The notes below the pieces were generated by a model, which searched no databases, was not told the origin of the DNA, and saw nothing but the letters and a program-made list of their open reading frames with translations. 64,000 nt of DNA from Streptomyces tibetensis (GTDB lineage: Bacteria; Actinomycetota; Actinomycetes; Streptomycetales; Streptomycetaceae), in contig NZ_SZVW01000027.1 in NCBI RefSeq assembly GCF_007655005.1, positions 1 to 64,000 of the forward strand, written 5' to 3'. Each line of letters opens with the position of its first letter. The stretch's first letter is position 1. Shown here piece by piece: positions 7,788 through 15,638 of the stretch. Both the position numbers and the translations under genes were made by a program.

Positions 7788-9047
7788 ATGGCGGGCAGGC
7801 GGTCGCTGGGGCGGCGTTTCGGGTGGCTGTGGGGCGCGTACGCGGTCAGCACGGCCGGCACCTGGCTCGCGTTCGACGCGTTCGCCCTGATCGCGGTCCT
7901 GGCACTGGACGCCGGTCCGGCGCAGGTGTCGCTGCTGGCCGCGGTGGGACCGGCGGTCGGGGCGGCGGTGTCGGTGCCTCTCGGGCCGTGGGTGGAGGTC
8001 CGCCGCAAACGGCCGGTGATGATGACGGCCGACCTGGTGCGGTGCGCGGTGCTGCTGAGCATCCCCGTGGCGTTCGCGCTCGGCCGGCTCACCTTCGGCC
8101 AGTTGCTGCTGGTGTCGGTGGCCGTCGCGGCGGCCGACATCACGTTCAACGCGGCGGCCGGGGCGTTCCTGAAGGATCTGCTGCCGCGGCAGGACCTGCT
8201 CGTGGCGAACGGGCGGTTCGAGGCGACGACCTGGACCGCCAGCATGGTCGGCCCGCCGCTGGGCGGCGCCGCGATCAGCCTGTTGGGTCCGGTGACGACG
8301 GTGGTGGCCGACGCGGTGAGCTATCTGCTCTCGGCGTTCGGCCTCCGGGCGATCGGCGACGCCGAGAAGCGCCCCGTGCGACCGCAATCCACGGTGACCC
8401 GGCCCGGGGACCTGTTGGAGGGCTGGCGCCACATCCTGACCGATCCGGCACTGCGCCCGCTCTTCTTCAACTCGCTCCTGGTGAACTCCCTGATCATGGC
8501 GGCATCTCCACCGCTGCTGATCCTCATGGTGGACGACCTGCACTTCGCGCCCTGGCAGTACGCCCTCGCCTTCGCGGTGCCCTGCACCGGCGGCCTGCTC
8601 GGCTCCCGCCTGGCCCCGCGCCTCGTCGCGCGCCATGGCCGATACCGGGTCCTGCTCACCGCCGGGGTGCTGCGGGCCTGCTGGTCGATCGGCCTGGCCT
8701 TCACCGGCCCCGGCACGCCCGGTCTGGTGCTGGTCATGCTGGTCGAGTTCGGCCTGATCACCTGCTGCGGCGTGTACAACCCGGTCCTCGCCACCCACCG
8801 TCTCGACCGCACCCCCACCGGCCGGGTCACCCGCACCCTGGCCGCCTGGTCGGCCACCGGCAAGGCGGCCACCGCGACGGTCACCGCCCTGTGGGGCGTA
8901 CTGGCCGCCTGGACCGGTCCCCGGTCGGCCATCGCACTGGCCGGTGCCCTGCTCCTGCTCACACCGCTGCTGCTGCCCCGCCGGGATCACACGCGGGGGG
9001 CCGACCCCGAACGGGCGGCCGTCGCAGTGGAGTCGGACGGCGGCTGA
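7788..9047 (+). CDS. MFS transporter (EntS/TMR-type exporter)
   Basis: This 419-residue major facilitator has about 12 hydrophobic segments. The N-terminus is GRRFGWLWGAYAVSTAGTWL. The loop-2/3 basic patch is WVEVRRKRPVMMTADLVRC, and TM5 carries the ASMVGPPLGGAAISLLG type of sequence seen in exporters related to enterobactin exporter EntS and macrolide pumps. The C-terminal 25 residues are polar and cytosolic. No regulator gene is adjacent, so the substrate cannot be inferred. The gene stands alone between a PEBP gene and a convergent VOC gene. Confidence 0.9.
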   Translation: MAGRRSLGRRFGWLWGAYAVSTAGTWLAFDAFALIAVLALDAGPAQVSLLAAVGPAVGAAVSVPLGPWVEVRRKRPVMMTADLVRCAVLLSIPVAFALGRLTFGQLLLVSVAVAAADITFNAAAGAFLKDLLPRQDLLVANGRFEATTWTASMVGPPLGGAAISLLGPVTTVVADAVSYLLSAFGLRAIGDAEKRPVRPQSTVTRPGDLLEGWRHILTDPALRPLFFNSLLVNSLIMAASPPLLILMVDDLHFAPWQYALAFAVPCTGGLLGSRLAPRLVARHGRYRVLLTAGVLRACWSIGLAFTGPGTPGLVLVMLVEFGLITCCGVYNPVLATHRLDRTPTGRVTRTLAAWSATGKAATATVTALWGVLAAWTGPRSAIALAGALLLLTPLLLPRRDHTRGADPERAAVAVESDGG

Positions 9048-9071
9048 CCGCCGTGGCCCGCTCACCGGGTC

Positions 9072-9110
9072 GGTCCCGGGGCGGACGCGGCAGCGCGCCC
9101 GCCCCGGACC
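9072..9110. terminator. Hairpin between convergent MFS and VOC genes
   Basis: GGTCCCGGGGCGG at 9072-9084 pairs with CCGCCCCGGACC at 9099-9110 with one bulged C and a 14-nt loop. No T tract follows, as is common in this GC range. It is placed to serve both convergent genes. Confidence 0.5.
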
Positions 9111-9123
9111 GCCCGGGTCCGGC

Positions 9124-9552
9124 TCAGACCGCCCCGGGCACATCCTCCGTGACACCGTTCAGCTCGGATTCCGGGTCCGTGCCATAGGGGCGGGTGAGGA
9201 TCTCCAGGCCGTGGCCCGCCGGGTCGAGGAAGTAGACTCCCCGGCCGCCGTCGTTGCGGTTGATACGGCGGGGGTGGTTGCCGTGCGGGTCGGCCTGGAT
9301 GGGGATACGGGCCTCGACCAGGCGGGCCAGGGCCTGGTCGAACTCGTCCTCGGAGACGAGGAACGCGTAGTGCTGCATGGGGATCTCGGCGTCGATGGTG
9401 AGGAAGTCCAGGGTGACGCCGTTGGCGGTGGTCACCGGCAGGAAGACCCCGGTCGGGGCCCCGACCTCCAGTCCCAGGATCTCGGCGAGGAAACGAGCGG
9501 ACTTCTCCCTGTCCCGGGACAGGACGATGGTGTGATCGAACTCGACTGACAC
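9124..9552 (-). CDS. VOC family (glyoxalase/dioxygenase superfamily) protein
   Basis: This 142-residue single VOC module starts FDHTIVLSRDREKSARFLAE and has the second beta-alpha unit MQHYAFLVSEDEFDQALARL. It closes with the metal/substrate strand GVYFLDPAGHGLEILTRPYG. His near the N-terminus (FDHT), His (MQHYAF) and Glu (LEILT) are positioned as metal ligands. The likely start is GTG 9552, nine bases after GGAGG. Such stand-alone VOC proteins include lactoylglutathione-lyase-like and antibiotic-binding proteins; the substrate is undetermined. Confidence 0.88.
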   Translation of the reverse strand: MSVEFDHTIVLSRDREKSARFLAEILGLEVGAPTGVFLPVTTANGVTLDFLTIDAEIPMQHYAFLVSEDEFDQALARLVEARIPIQADPHGNHPRRINRNDGGRGVYFLDPAGHGLEILTRPYGTDPESELNGVTEDVPGAV

Positions 9553-9725
9553 GGTTGAATGCCTCCACGGGCATCTCCGCGGCGCCTCCATGCCTCACCC
9601 GGACGGTGACCGGCACGCGATGCCGCGCGGTGGATCGTAGGCAGCGGTGGGCTGGGTCGTCGAGCTGTTTTCGGCCGAGTTCGGGTCCGCCGGCGCAGTG
9701 CTCCCATCGCCGCCGTCCCAGCCGA

Positions 9726-9743
9726 TCCTGACAATTGTCAGGA
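9726..9743 (+). promoter_or_regulatory. Operator 1: perfect 18-bp palindrome TCCTGACAATTGTCAGGA
   Basis: A perfect palindrome lies 21 nt before a -10 hexamer (TACAGT, 9765-9770) that drives the SH3-like gene at 9871. Its centre falls near -42 relative to the expected start, overlapping the -35 position. Near-identical sites precede the two other secreted-protein genes of this cluster. Confidence 0.75.
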
Positions 9744-9870
9744 CCGCGTCGGCCCGGAGCTCCCTACAGTTCTGAACGTCGGCAGGCCGCCCGTCCCGGC
9801 GACCGTCCGAGCCGGATCAGGACCACGTCCGGCACTTCTTTCTCGCCTTCGTCCTTCGGGGGACAGACAC

Positions 9871-10245
9871 ATGAAGCGACTGATCAGCCGTACCGCCATG
9901 GGCCTCGCCGTGACCGCGCTCGCCGTCGGCGGTCTCGCCACCACCGCCCAGGCGGCCCCGGCCACCGCCAACGGCGGCGACCCGACGCTCACCGACGTCT
10001 ACATCTGGGCCACCGACGTCAACCTGCGCCAGCAGCCGACCACCGACTCCCCGCGACTCGCGGTCCGTTCGCAGTGGTATGCGGACGCCCTGTGCCAGAA
10101 GCAGGGCCAGACCGTGCACGACCCGGCGGTCGGCACCAACAACTGGTGGACCGCCGTCATGGAGTTCTCCGGCAGCGACATCGCCTGGGTGAACAACCTG
10201 TACATCCGGGGCGGCGAGAAGATCGCCGGGGTTCCGGACTGCTGA
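9871..10245 (+). CDS. Secreted small SH3-like domain protein
   Basis: This 124-residue protein has a Sec signal peptide (MKRLISR then a hydrophobic core, cleavage likely after TAQA/A at ~29). The mature part is one SH3-like module: DVNLRQQPTTDSPRL, two Cys (in DALCQKQG and the last residue), TNNWWTAVM, and NNLYIRGGEKIAGVPDC. The same module, including the C-terminal NxYI..VP(D/E)C signature, forms the tail of the protein encoded at 11097. SH3-like modules of this kind usually bind cell-wall peptides; here that is inferred. The leader of about 95 nt ends in GGGGGA before ATG 9871. Confidence 0.85.
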   Translation: MKRLISRTAMGLAVTALAVGGLATTAQAAPATANGGDPTLTDVYIWATDVNLRQQPTTDSPRLAVRSQWYADALCQKQGQTVHDPAVGTNNWWTAVMEFSGSDIAWVNNLYIRGGEKIAGVPDC

Positions 10246-10260
10246 CCCACCTCCCCTCCA

Positions 10261-10308
10261 CAACCCTGCGGCGGGCCACCGTGAGACCGGCGGCCCGCCG
10301 CAGGGTTG
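10261..10308. terminator. Perfect 17-bp-stem hairpin after the SH3-like gene
   Basis: CAACCCTGCGGCGGGCC (10261-10277) pairs perfectly with 10292-10308 around a 14-nt loop. It sits between convergent genes and can work in both directions. Confidence 0.8.
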
Positions 10309-10332
10309 TGCGGGGTCAGCAGTAGCCCATCG

Positions 10333-10378
10333 CGCCGCACGGGGGCGGACCGCCGTAGCGGCCCGCCCTCGTGCGGCG
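10333..10378. terminator. Second hairpin, downstream of the DUF2690-like gene
   Basis: The arms 10333-10348 and 10363-10378 pair over 16 bp with one mismatch (CGCCGCACG[G/A]GGGCGG). Together with the neighbouring 10261-10308 hairpin it gives each convergent gene its own terminator. Confidence 0.7.
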
Positions 10379-10389
10379 TGCGGTGCGGC

Positions 10390-10839
10390 TCAGTACCAGC
10401 CGGTGTTCACCAGGTCATGGCCGTCGCACGCGAGCAGGGCTCGTGAGACGCGGCCGTTGAGGTTGTTGCCCATCTTCGTGTAGGCGTAGTTGATGCCGGA
10501 GTCGACGGTCTCGGAGACCCAGCCGTCGTTGCGGCCCGCGCCGTTGTCGGAGCGCTGCAGCACTGCCGCGCAGCCGGGCCGGGAGTTCTCGATCCGGGCG
10601 AACGAGCCGCACTTGTCGGAGTAGAAGTACTTCAGGGCCATGCCCTCGAAGTACTTGGTGGCCCCGATCTGCCGGAACGTGCCCGAGCAGAACGTGGTGG
10701 TGGGGTACTGCCCCTCCTGCCCGTAGATGCCGTAGTTGCCGCCCGAGTACGGCTGGGCCTGGGCGGTGGTCGGAAGGAGCGCCATCACCGCGGCGGCGCC
10801 CCCCGCGGCCAGCAATGTCGTGAGTGATCGGCGGCTCAT
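10390..10839 (-). CDS. Secreted DUF2690-like protein
   Basis: This 149-residue secreted protein has a signal peptide (MSRRSLTTLLAAGGAAAVMA, likely cleaved after AQA). The mature region has four Cys and the pattern C-SGTFRQIG ... LKYFYSDKCGSFARIEN ... GCAAVLQRS, which matches the beta-strand core of Streptomyces DUF2690 proteins. Their function is not established. The rest (VDSGINYAYTKMGNNLNGRV) is unfamiliar. ATG 10839 has AAAGAGGG upstream. Its promoter carries the second copy of the CCTGAC palindrome, so it is probably co-regulated with the flanking secreted genes although it faces the other way. Confidence 0.75.
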   Translation of the reverse strand: MSRRSLTTLLAAGGAAAVMALLPTTAQAQPYSGGNYGIYGQEGQYPTTTFCSGTFRQIGATKYFEGMALKYFYSDKCGSFARIENSRPGCAAVLQRSDNGAGRNDGWVSETVDSGINYAYTKMGNNLNGRVSRALLACDGHDLVNTGWY

Positions 10840-10947
10840 GAGCCCTCTTTCGTGTCGGCGGGTGAAACGGTCGTGCGCGGCGACCGGCCCCCGGCCGGCC
10901 GTCGCTCGCTGGTCGTGACCGTACGGGGCATCACCGCACCACCGGCA

Positions 10948-10963
10948 CCTGACACTTATCAGG
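10948..10963 (-). promoter_or_regulatory. Operator 2: CCTGACACTTATCAGG for the DUF2690-like gene
   Basis: This is an imperfect palindrome (one arm position differs, CCTGACA versus CCTGATA). On the minus strand a -10 hexamer TACGGT (10918-10923) lies 24 nt downstream, the same spacing seen for operators 1 and 3. Confidence 0.65.
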
Positions 10964-10997
10964 GTCGGCGCCTGCGGACTCCGCGCTCCGCCGGAGC

Positions 10998-11013
10998 CCT
11001 GACATTCGTCAGG
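10998..11013 (+). promoter_or_regulatory. Operator 3: CCTGACATTCGTCAGG for the serine-hydrolase gene
   Basis: The CCTGAC/GTCAGG arms are intact and the centre is degenerate. A -10 hexamer TATCGT (11037-11042) lies 23 nt downstream, followed by a ~50-nt leader to ATG 11097. Confidence 0.68.
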
Positions 11014-11096
11014 ACCGCCCACCCCGCCCCCGCTCCTATCGTGGCTGCGCGGGCCAAGGCCCCGTCGGACCACCGGGCCATCCAGGAAGGGCAACC

Positions 11097-12284
11097 ATGC
11101 GCATGCTCCTGCGCGGCGCCGCCGCGCTCGCGGCCGTCGTCACGGTCGCGTCACTCACGAGCGGTGCGTCGGCACAGCCCCGGACGGGCGGGGCGGTGGA
11201 GGGCGCCGGGACCGCCCGGACCTCGGCAGCCGCCCAGATCCCGCCCGGCGTCACCGCCGGCGTGGCCGTCTTCGACCGCCGGACCGGCACGTTCACCGAA
11301 CAGGTCGACGCGAACAAGCAGTTCCGGTCCGCCTCGGTCGTCAAGCTCCTGCTGGTGCTGGACTTCCTGTGGGACCGCGGGCCCGACTACACCATCCCCC
11401 CGGCCGACCGCGCCCGACTGGAGCCGATGCTGCGCGGCAGCGACGACGACGCCGCGAACCACTACTGGTCGACGTACGGAGGCTCGGCGATCATCGACCG
11501 GATGACCGCCCAGCCCGCACTCGGTCTGCGCGACACGGCGCCACCGCCTCCCGGGTACGAGGGCTTCTGGGGCTACACCGCCATCTCCGCCCGGGACACG
11601 GTGGCGATCTACCGGTACATCCTGGAGAAGGCCCCCGCGCCCGTCCGGGACTTCGTCATGGACAACCTGCGCCGCTCCACCCGCTGCTCCGCCACCGACC
11701 ACTTCGACCAGCACTTCGGCATCGCGGGGTCGTTCGACAAGCCCTGGGCGGTGAAGCAGGGCTGGTCCGGGAAGTACGCGAAGGGCACCTGCGGCCCCCA
11801 GACCACGTCCTCGGGGACACGGGCGGAGTCGGCCGCCCCCGCTCCTCGCGCCGCCGCGGCCGTCGACCTCACCCGGCCCGCCCTGCACACCACCGGCACG
11901 GTGGGCGCGGACGACCGCACGATCGTCGCCGTGCTGACGCTGCATCAGGTCGGCACCTCGTACGGCAAGGCGTACACCGACATCGGCAGGCTGACCCGCT
12001 CGCTGAACGTGCCGGGCGGGGCACGGCCCGCCGGGACCTGGTTCGGCACCTGGGGCGACTTCGTGAACGTCCGCAGGGGACCGGCCACGGGCGCGGGCCG
12101 GATGACGCAACTCCCCGCCGGGGTCGAGGTGCTGGTGGGCTGCCAGATCAGGGGCGAGGTGGTCGATGTGCCGCCCTACACCAACGAGTGGTGGGCCTAT
12201 CTGCCCCAGTACGGCGGCTACATCTCCAACATCTACATCAGCTCGCCGGACAACCGGCTGCCGAACGTCCCGGAGTGCGGCTGA
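11097..12284 (+). CDS. Secreted class A beta-lactamase-fold serine hydrolase with SH3-like tail
   Basis: The protein has 395 residues. Residues 1-28 are a Sec signal peptide (MRMLLRGAAALAAVVTVASL). Residues ~40-300 form a serine beta-lactamase/DD-peptidase-like domain with the active-site SxxK in FRSASVVKLLLVLDFLW and a later segment, AVKQGWSGKYAKGTCG, in the region where the KTG box would be, though KTG itself is not obvious. The last ~85 residues are an SH3-like module (VNVRRGPATGAGRM ... NEWWAYLPQYGGYISNIYIS ... VPECG) homologous to the protein encoded at 9871. It may act on, or bind, peptidoglycan peptides; true beta-lactamase activity is doubtful. GGAAGGG precedes ATG 11097. Controlled by operator 3. 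Confidence 0.82.
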   Translation: MRMLLRGAAALAAVVTVASLTSGASAQPRTGGAVEGAGTARTSAAAQIPPGVTAGVAVFDRRTGTFTEQVDANKQFRSASVVKLLLVLDFLWDRGPDYTIPPADRARLEPMLRGSDDDAANHYWSTYGGSAIIDRMTAQPALGLRDTAPPPPGYEGFWGYTAISARDTVAIYRYILEKAPAPVRDFVMDNLRRSTRCSATDHFDQHFGIAGSFDKPWAVKQGWSGKYAKGTCGPQTTSSGTRAESAAPAPRAAAAVDLTRPALHTTGTVGADDRTIVAVLTLHQVGTSYGKAYTDIGRLTRSLNVPGGARPAGTWFGTWGDFVNVRRGPATGAGRMTQLPAGVEVLVGCQIRGEVVDVPPYTNEWWAYLPQYGGYISNIYISSPDNRLPNVPECG

Positions 12285-12309
12285 CCGCAGCCGTGACGGG
12301 AACGGGGGA

Positions 12310-12347
12310 CGAGCGGTGGGCGGGGCTGCGGCCCTGCCCACCGCTCG
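12310..12347. terminator. Hairpin between convergent serine hydrolase and kinase genes
   Basis: CGAGCGGTGGGC (12310-12321) pairs perfectly with GCCCACCGCTCG (12336-12347) around a 14-nt GC-rich loop. Confidence 0.75.
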
Positions 12348-12461
12348 CGTTCGTACGGCCCGCCGGCGGCGGGCCGGCGACGCACCGCAGGTCGTCGGCC
12401 TCCGGGGCCGGGCCCTCCCCGCTCGTCACCGTCAGCCCCGCCTCGCCCGCGTCCGCGCGGC

Positions 12462-14012
12462 TCAGCGCTCGTACTCGGCGAGGTAACGCATCACCTTGTC
12501 CACGTGTGGCTTCACCCGCTCCGGCACGCCGCGCTCCTCGATGACCGTGCGGTCACTGGTGCGGTAGCCGGCCGCTACGAGCGCGGGCAGGTCCTTCTTC
12601 GGCAGGCCGGCCTGCTTGAAGCGCTGGTCGAGCCAGCACACGTACAGGCTCATGGTGGAGATCGCGTCCGGCGGCGACATGTGGTCCTTGTCGCCGTCGC
12701 CGTCCCCGTCCACCGCCCAGGCGCGGAACACCGACGGCGTCCACATGGCGATGCCGTACTCCTCGCTCTGCGGGCGGGAGGCCTTCGGGTCGAAGTTGCT
12801 CTCCGCCTTGATCAGCGCGGCGAGCAGGGCGGGCGTGATCTCCTCGTCGGTGCAGCGGTGGGCCGCGCGGGCGATGACGGGTCGCAGCGCCTCAGGTACG
12901 TCGGAATCCTCGGGTATCTCCCCGGCCGGCGGGCTGGGCGTACCGGAGAGGGTGGGGGTGTCGCGGTCGCGCTCGTCGTCCTGACCGCCCCCTCCCCCGA
13001 GCAGGGCCGCCCCGGCGACCGCGGCGGCGGTCAGGACGACGAGCCCCGCCGCGACAACCGGCGCCATGCGTCTTCGGCGGCGGTGGGGGCCGCCGGTGAT
13101 GTCCTCGATCCGGCCGACGACACCGTCGGCCGTGTGCGGGAGGCGGGCGGCGTGGTCCGGGGCGAGGCAGTCGGCGATGAGCCGGCGCATCTCCTCGTCG
13201 AGACCGGCGTCGAGCCGCAGGGGTGCGGTGCCGCGTGCGTAGGACTGGGCCGCGAGCGAGCGGGCGCGGGCCGTCGCACCCGGGAAGGGGTGGAGTCCGC
13301 CGGTGAGGACCTGGTGGGCGAGGACACCGAAGGCCCAGATGTCGGCGGTGGGCCGGACGACGGCGCCCTGGGTGCCGGTGCGCTGCGACCACCATTCGGG
13401 CGGCAGGTGGTCGAGGGTGCCGAGCGGCGGCACGTGGGCGTGGGTGCCGTCGAGTTCGGCGGCCAGGCCGAAGTCCGCGAGCCACACCCGACCGCCCGGG
13501 CCCAGCAGGACGTTGGCGGGTTTGAGGTCGCCGTGCACCCAGCCGGCGTCGTGCATGTGGGCGAGTCCCGCGGCGACCCCACGCAGGACGCGGTCGGCGT
13601 CCGCGATCGGCCCGCCCGTCTCCGCGGCGTCCAGTACGTCCTTCAGGCTGGCCTCGGCCCGGTCCATGACCAACGCGATCGCGCCGTCCAGGGCGGGCAG
13701 TTCCGGCGCGTCGACGGTGCACACGGCGTGGGTGCGGACGAGGTGGGGGTGGTCGGCCTCGGCGCTGAACCGGACCTCTCGCGCGATGAGTTCACCGAGC
13801 GCCGCGCGCTGCCCGGGGCCCAGGGCGCCGGTCGGGAGCACCTTCACCGCGACGGGCCTTCCGTCGGCGACCGTACGGGCCTCGTACACGGTCCCCCAGC
13901 CTCCGGAGCCGATGACCGCGCCCACCTCCCAGCCGTCGATGCGGAAGCCTTCCGGGAGGCGGGCCGGGCGGGGTGCCTCCAGCTCGTCGTCCCGCTCCTC
14001 CGGCGTGGTCAT
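12462..14012 (-). CDS. Receptor serine/threonine kinase with extracellular SLT-like domain
   Basis: This 516-residue protein has an unusual fusion. Residues ~30-305 are a eukaryotic-type kinase: glycine loop IGSGGWGTVYEA, catalytic Lys in VAVKVL (57), catalytic loop HGDLKPANVLL (160-170; HGD rather than HRD, so a non-RD kinase) and DFG in LADFGLA. A basic stop-transfer (RRRRR, 311-315) and one membrane helix (317-340) follow, then a Pro/Ser-rich linker. Residues ~387-470 form a lytic-transglycosylase-like domain with the putative catalytic Glu in LIKAESNFDPKA (404) and YGIAMWTPSVF. The kinase thus faces the cytosol and the SLT domain faces the wall, which suggests wall sensing or remodelling. 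ATG 14012 overlaps the FHA-like gene stop by 4 bp. Confidence 0.85.
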   Translation of the reverse strand: MTTPEERDDELEAPRPARLPEGFRIDGWEVGAVIGSGGWGTVYEARTVADGRPVAVKVLPTGALGPGQRAALGELIAREVRFSAEADHPHLVRTHAVCTVDAPELPALDGAIALVMDRAEASLKDVLDAAETGGPIADADRVLRGVAAGLAHMHDAGWVHGDLKPANVLLGPGGRVWLADFGLAAELDGTHAHVPPLGTLDHLPPEWWSQRTGTQGAVVRPTADIWAFGVLAHQVLTGGLHPFPGATARARSLAAQSYARGTAPLRLDAGLDEEMRRLIADCLAPDHAARLPHTADGVVGRIEDITGGPHRRRRRMAPVVAAGLVVLTAAAVAGAALLGGGGGQDDERDRDTPTLSGTPSPPAGEIPEDSDVPEALRPVIARAAHRCTDEEITPALLAALIKAESNFDPKASRPQSEEYGIAMWTPSVFRAWAVDGDGDGDKDHMSPPDAISTMSLYVCWLDQRFKQAGLPKKDLPALVAAGYRTSDRTVIEERGVPERVKPHVDKVMRYLAEYER

Positions 14013-14806
14013 GCGTCTGCCGCCTGTGGATCGGTGAGGCGGGCGGCGCCACGGGGCGGCAGCAGGCCGAGGTGCTCCTCGCGGACCAGGCCGAAGCGCA
14101 GGGCGACGGAGGCGAGCCGGGTGCGCTTGGCGCCGGTGCGGGCGCCGTCGGCCGTGGCGGTGGCCTCCTCGCCGAGGTCCAGGCGCAGTTTGGCGAAGGC
14201 GAGGTAGTCGATGTGGTAGTTGACGGCGGAGCGCGTCAGGTCCCGGCAGGACTCCAGGGGCCGCAGCCGCTCCACGATCTGGCCGACCCCGGGCAGCGCC
14301 GAGTCGGAGGGGTCGCGCAGCCGGGGCTCGCACAGGGCCACCAGGACGAGGAAGTACTTCGACGTCGGGTCCAGGGCGAAGGGGTGGACGGTCTGTTCGC
14401 CGCCGCCCGGCACGGACTGCTCGCCGAGGTAGGCGTGCTGGGGTGCGAACACCTTGAACGTGGCGGTGCCGGACAGGGCGGGCAGCACCACGCGGGAGAA
14501 CTCGAAGGGCACGGGCGCCCCGAGCCGCCCGGGCGCGACGGTGAGGTACTCGCCGGCCCCCTCCAGATTCTCCACGACGTACGACACGCTGCGACTGAAG
14601 TTGGACAGCCGCCAGTAGTCCCCCGCGGCTTCCAGCTGCCCGGCTCTGCGGGAGATCCCGGGATCGGCCAGGACGATGCGGACCCCCGCCCCGCCGCGTC
14701 CGAAGTCCGCGATGTCCCCCGGCCCCAGGTGGATCAGTTCGGGACTGCCCGTCTCGTCCCCGCCCCACTGGGCGGTACCGGGCAACTGCACGATGATCGT
14801 TTCCAC
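14009..14806 (-). CDS. FHA-like domain protein with C-terminal winged-helix region
   Basis: I see an FHA-like beta sandwich at residues ~30-130: LGPGDIADFGRGGAG, then ISRRAGQLEAAGDYWRLSNF, corresponding to the SRxH...N strand pair, then SVSYVVENLEGAGEY. The C-terminal ~90 residues contain a helical region (GVGQIVERLRPLESC, SAVNYHIDYLAFAKLRL) like the winged-helix module of kinase-linked FHA proteins. I chose GTG 14806 (265 residues): GGGGGAG precedes it by five bases and a TACAAT -10 box lies upstream, whereas the longer frame from 14875 has no ribosome site and would include that promoter. ATGA overlap with the kinase gene implies a phosphoprotein-binding partner of that kinase. Confidence 0.75.
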   Translation of the reverse strand: METIIVQLPGTAQWGGDETGSPELIHLGPGDIADFGRGGAGVRIVLADPGISRRAGQLEAAGDYWRLSNFSRSVSYVVENLEGAGEYLTVAPGRLGAPVPFEFSRVVLPALSGTATFKVFAPQHAYLGEQSVPGGGEQTVHPFALDPTSKYFLVLVALCEPRLRDPSDSALPGVGQIVERLRPLESCRDLTRSAVNYHIDYLAFAKLRLDLGEEATATADGARTGAKRTRLASVALRFGLVREEHLGLLPPRGAARLTDPQAADA

Positions 14807-14848
14807 GCGGACTCCCCCGCTGATGTCGCCCCCGATTTGGTCGCGAGG

Positions 14849-14854
14849 ATTGTA
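14849..14854 (-). promoter_or_regulatory. -10 element (TACAAT) of the FHA/kinase operon
   Basis: TACAAT on the minus strand places the transcription start near 14842, giving a ~36-nt leader to GTG 14806. This decides the start of the FHA-like gene. Confidence 0.55.
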
Positions 14855-14893
14855 CGGGCGCTCTTCGCGTGCCACGGAGACGGCGGGGCCGCG

Positions 14894-15631
14894 TCAGCGG
14901 ACGCTTTCCGGGCGTCGCGCGAGGAACACGAACTCCCGGCCGGGCCGGTCCGGTGCGTCACGTATGTCCTCCACGACATAACCCTGCGCGGCGAGTTCCG
15001 CCTCGATCTCCTGCCGCTCGCGAAAACGCAGCGTCGAGTCCGACGTCAGCGTCTGCCCGTCCGCGGCGAACACATAGGTCCAGCGGAACGTCACCAGCGG
15101 TCCGTTCACGTCGAGCAGGTCGACCCAGGACTCGACGGCACCCACACCCGCAATCTCTGTCACGCCGTACGTGGCCTCGCGGTTCCACTGCTCCCAGGCG
15201 CGACGGGCCGGTATCCGCGTCTCGAACATCAGGCGCCCGCCGGGCCGCAGCGCGGCCCGGATCCCTCGCAGGGTCCGCTGCCAGTCCTCCGGTCCGGTGA
15301 TCTCCTGGGCGACGTTTCCCGTCATCGTCGCGAGGTCTGCGGTGAGCGGTGGCAGGGCCGTCGCGTCGCCGTGGATCCAGCGCACCCGCTCGCCGCCCGG
15401 CTTGCCGCGTGCCACCTCCAGGGACGCCTCGGCGGGGTCGACGCCGACGACATCGGTGCTGCGCGCGGCCAGCAGCAGCGCGAACGCCCCTGTTCCGCAG
15501 CCGATGTCGAGGACCCGGCGCGCCCCGATGTCCGCCGCCATGCGCAGGTACGGATCGAGATCGCGACGGTCGGGGTCGAGCGGGTCGTACACCGCGGCGA
15601 GCCGCGGATGCCGGAAGCACTCGTCAGCCAT
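14894..15631 (-). CDS. Class I SAM-dependent methyltransferase
   Basis: This 245-residue Rossmann-fold methyltransferase has motif I RVLDIGCGTGAFALLLA and the motif II acidic residue in TDVVGVDPAEASLEVA, then the motif III/IV area WIHGDATALPPLTADLATM and GGRLMFETRIPARRAWEQW. The C-terminal beta strands resemble small-molecule methyltransferases of the UbiE/Methyltransf_25 type. The target is unknown. It appears leaderless: TATCGT ends seven bases before ATG 15631. The next gene upstream is divergent in promoter use but on the same strand, 48 bp away. Confidence 0.9.
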   Translation of the reverse strand: MADECFRHPRLAAVYDPLDPDRRDLDPYLRMAADIGARRVLDIGCGTGAFALLLAARSTDVVGVDPAEASLEVARGKPGGERVRWIHGDATALPPLTADLATMTGNVAQEITGPEDWQRTLRGIRAALRPGGRLMFETRIPARRAWEQWNREATYGVTEIAGVGAVESWVDLLDVNGPLVTFRWTYVFAADGQTLTSDSTLRFRERQEIEAELAAQGYVVEDIRDAPDRPGREFVFLARRPESVR

Positions 15632-15638
15632 GGGCCCG

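Noticed and set aside
6066..9155. A single ~1029-residue reading frame continuing upstream of the sigma factor
   Set aside because: Only the last 339 codons show sigma-70 sequence. The rest is the complement of the PEBP and MFS genes with Arg/Gly/Gln-rich noise, and ATG 7085 has a strong ribosome site.
11097..12284. Calling the protein a true beta-lactamase
   Set aside because: SxxK is present but the SDN/KTG elements are not clear, and the protein carries a wall-binding-type tail.
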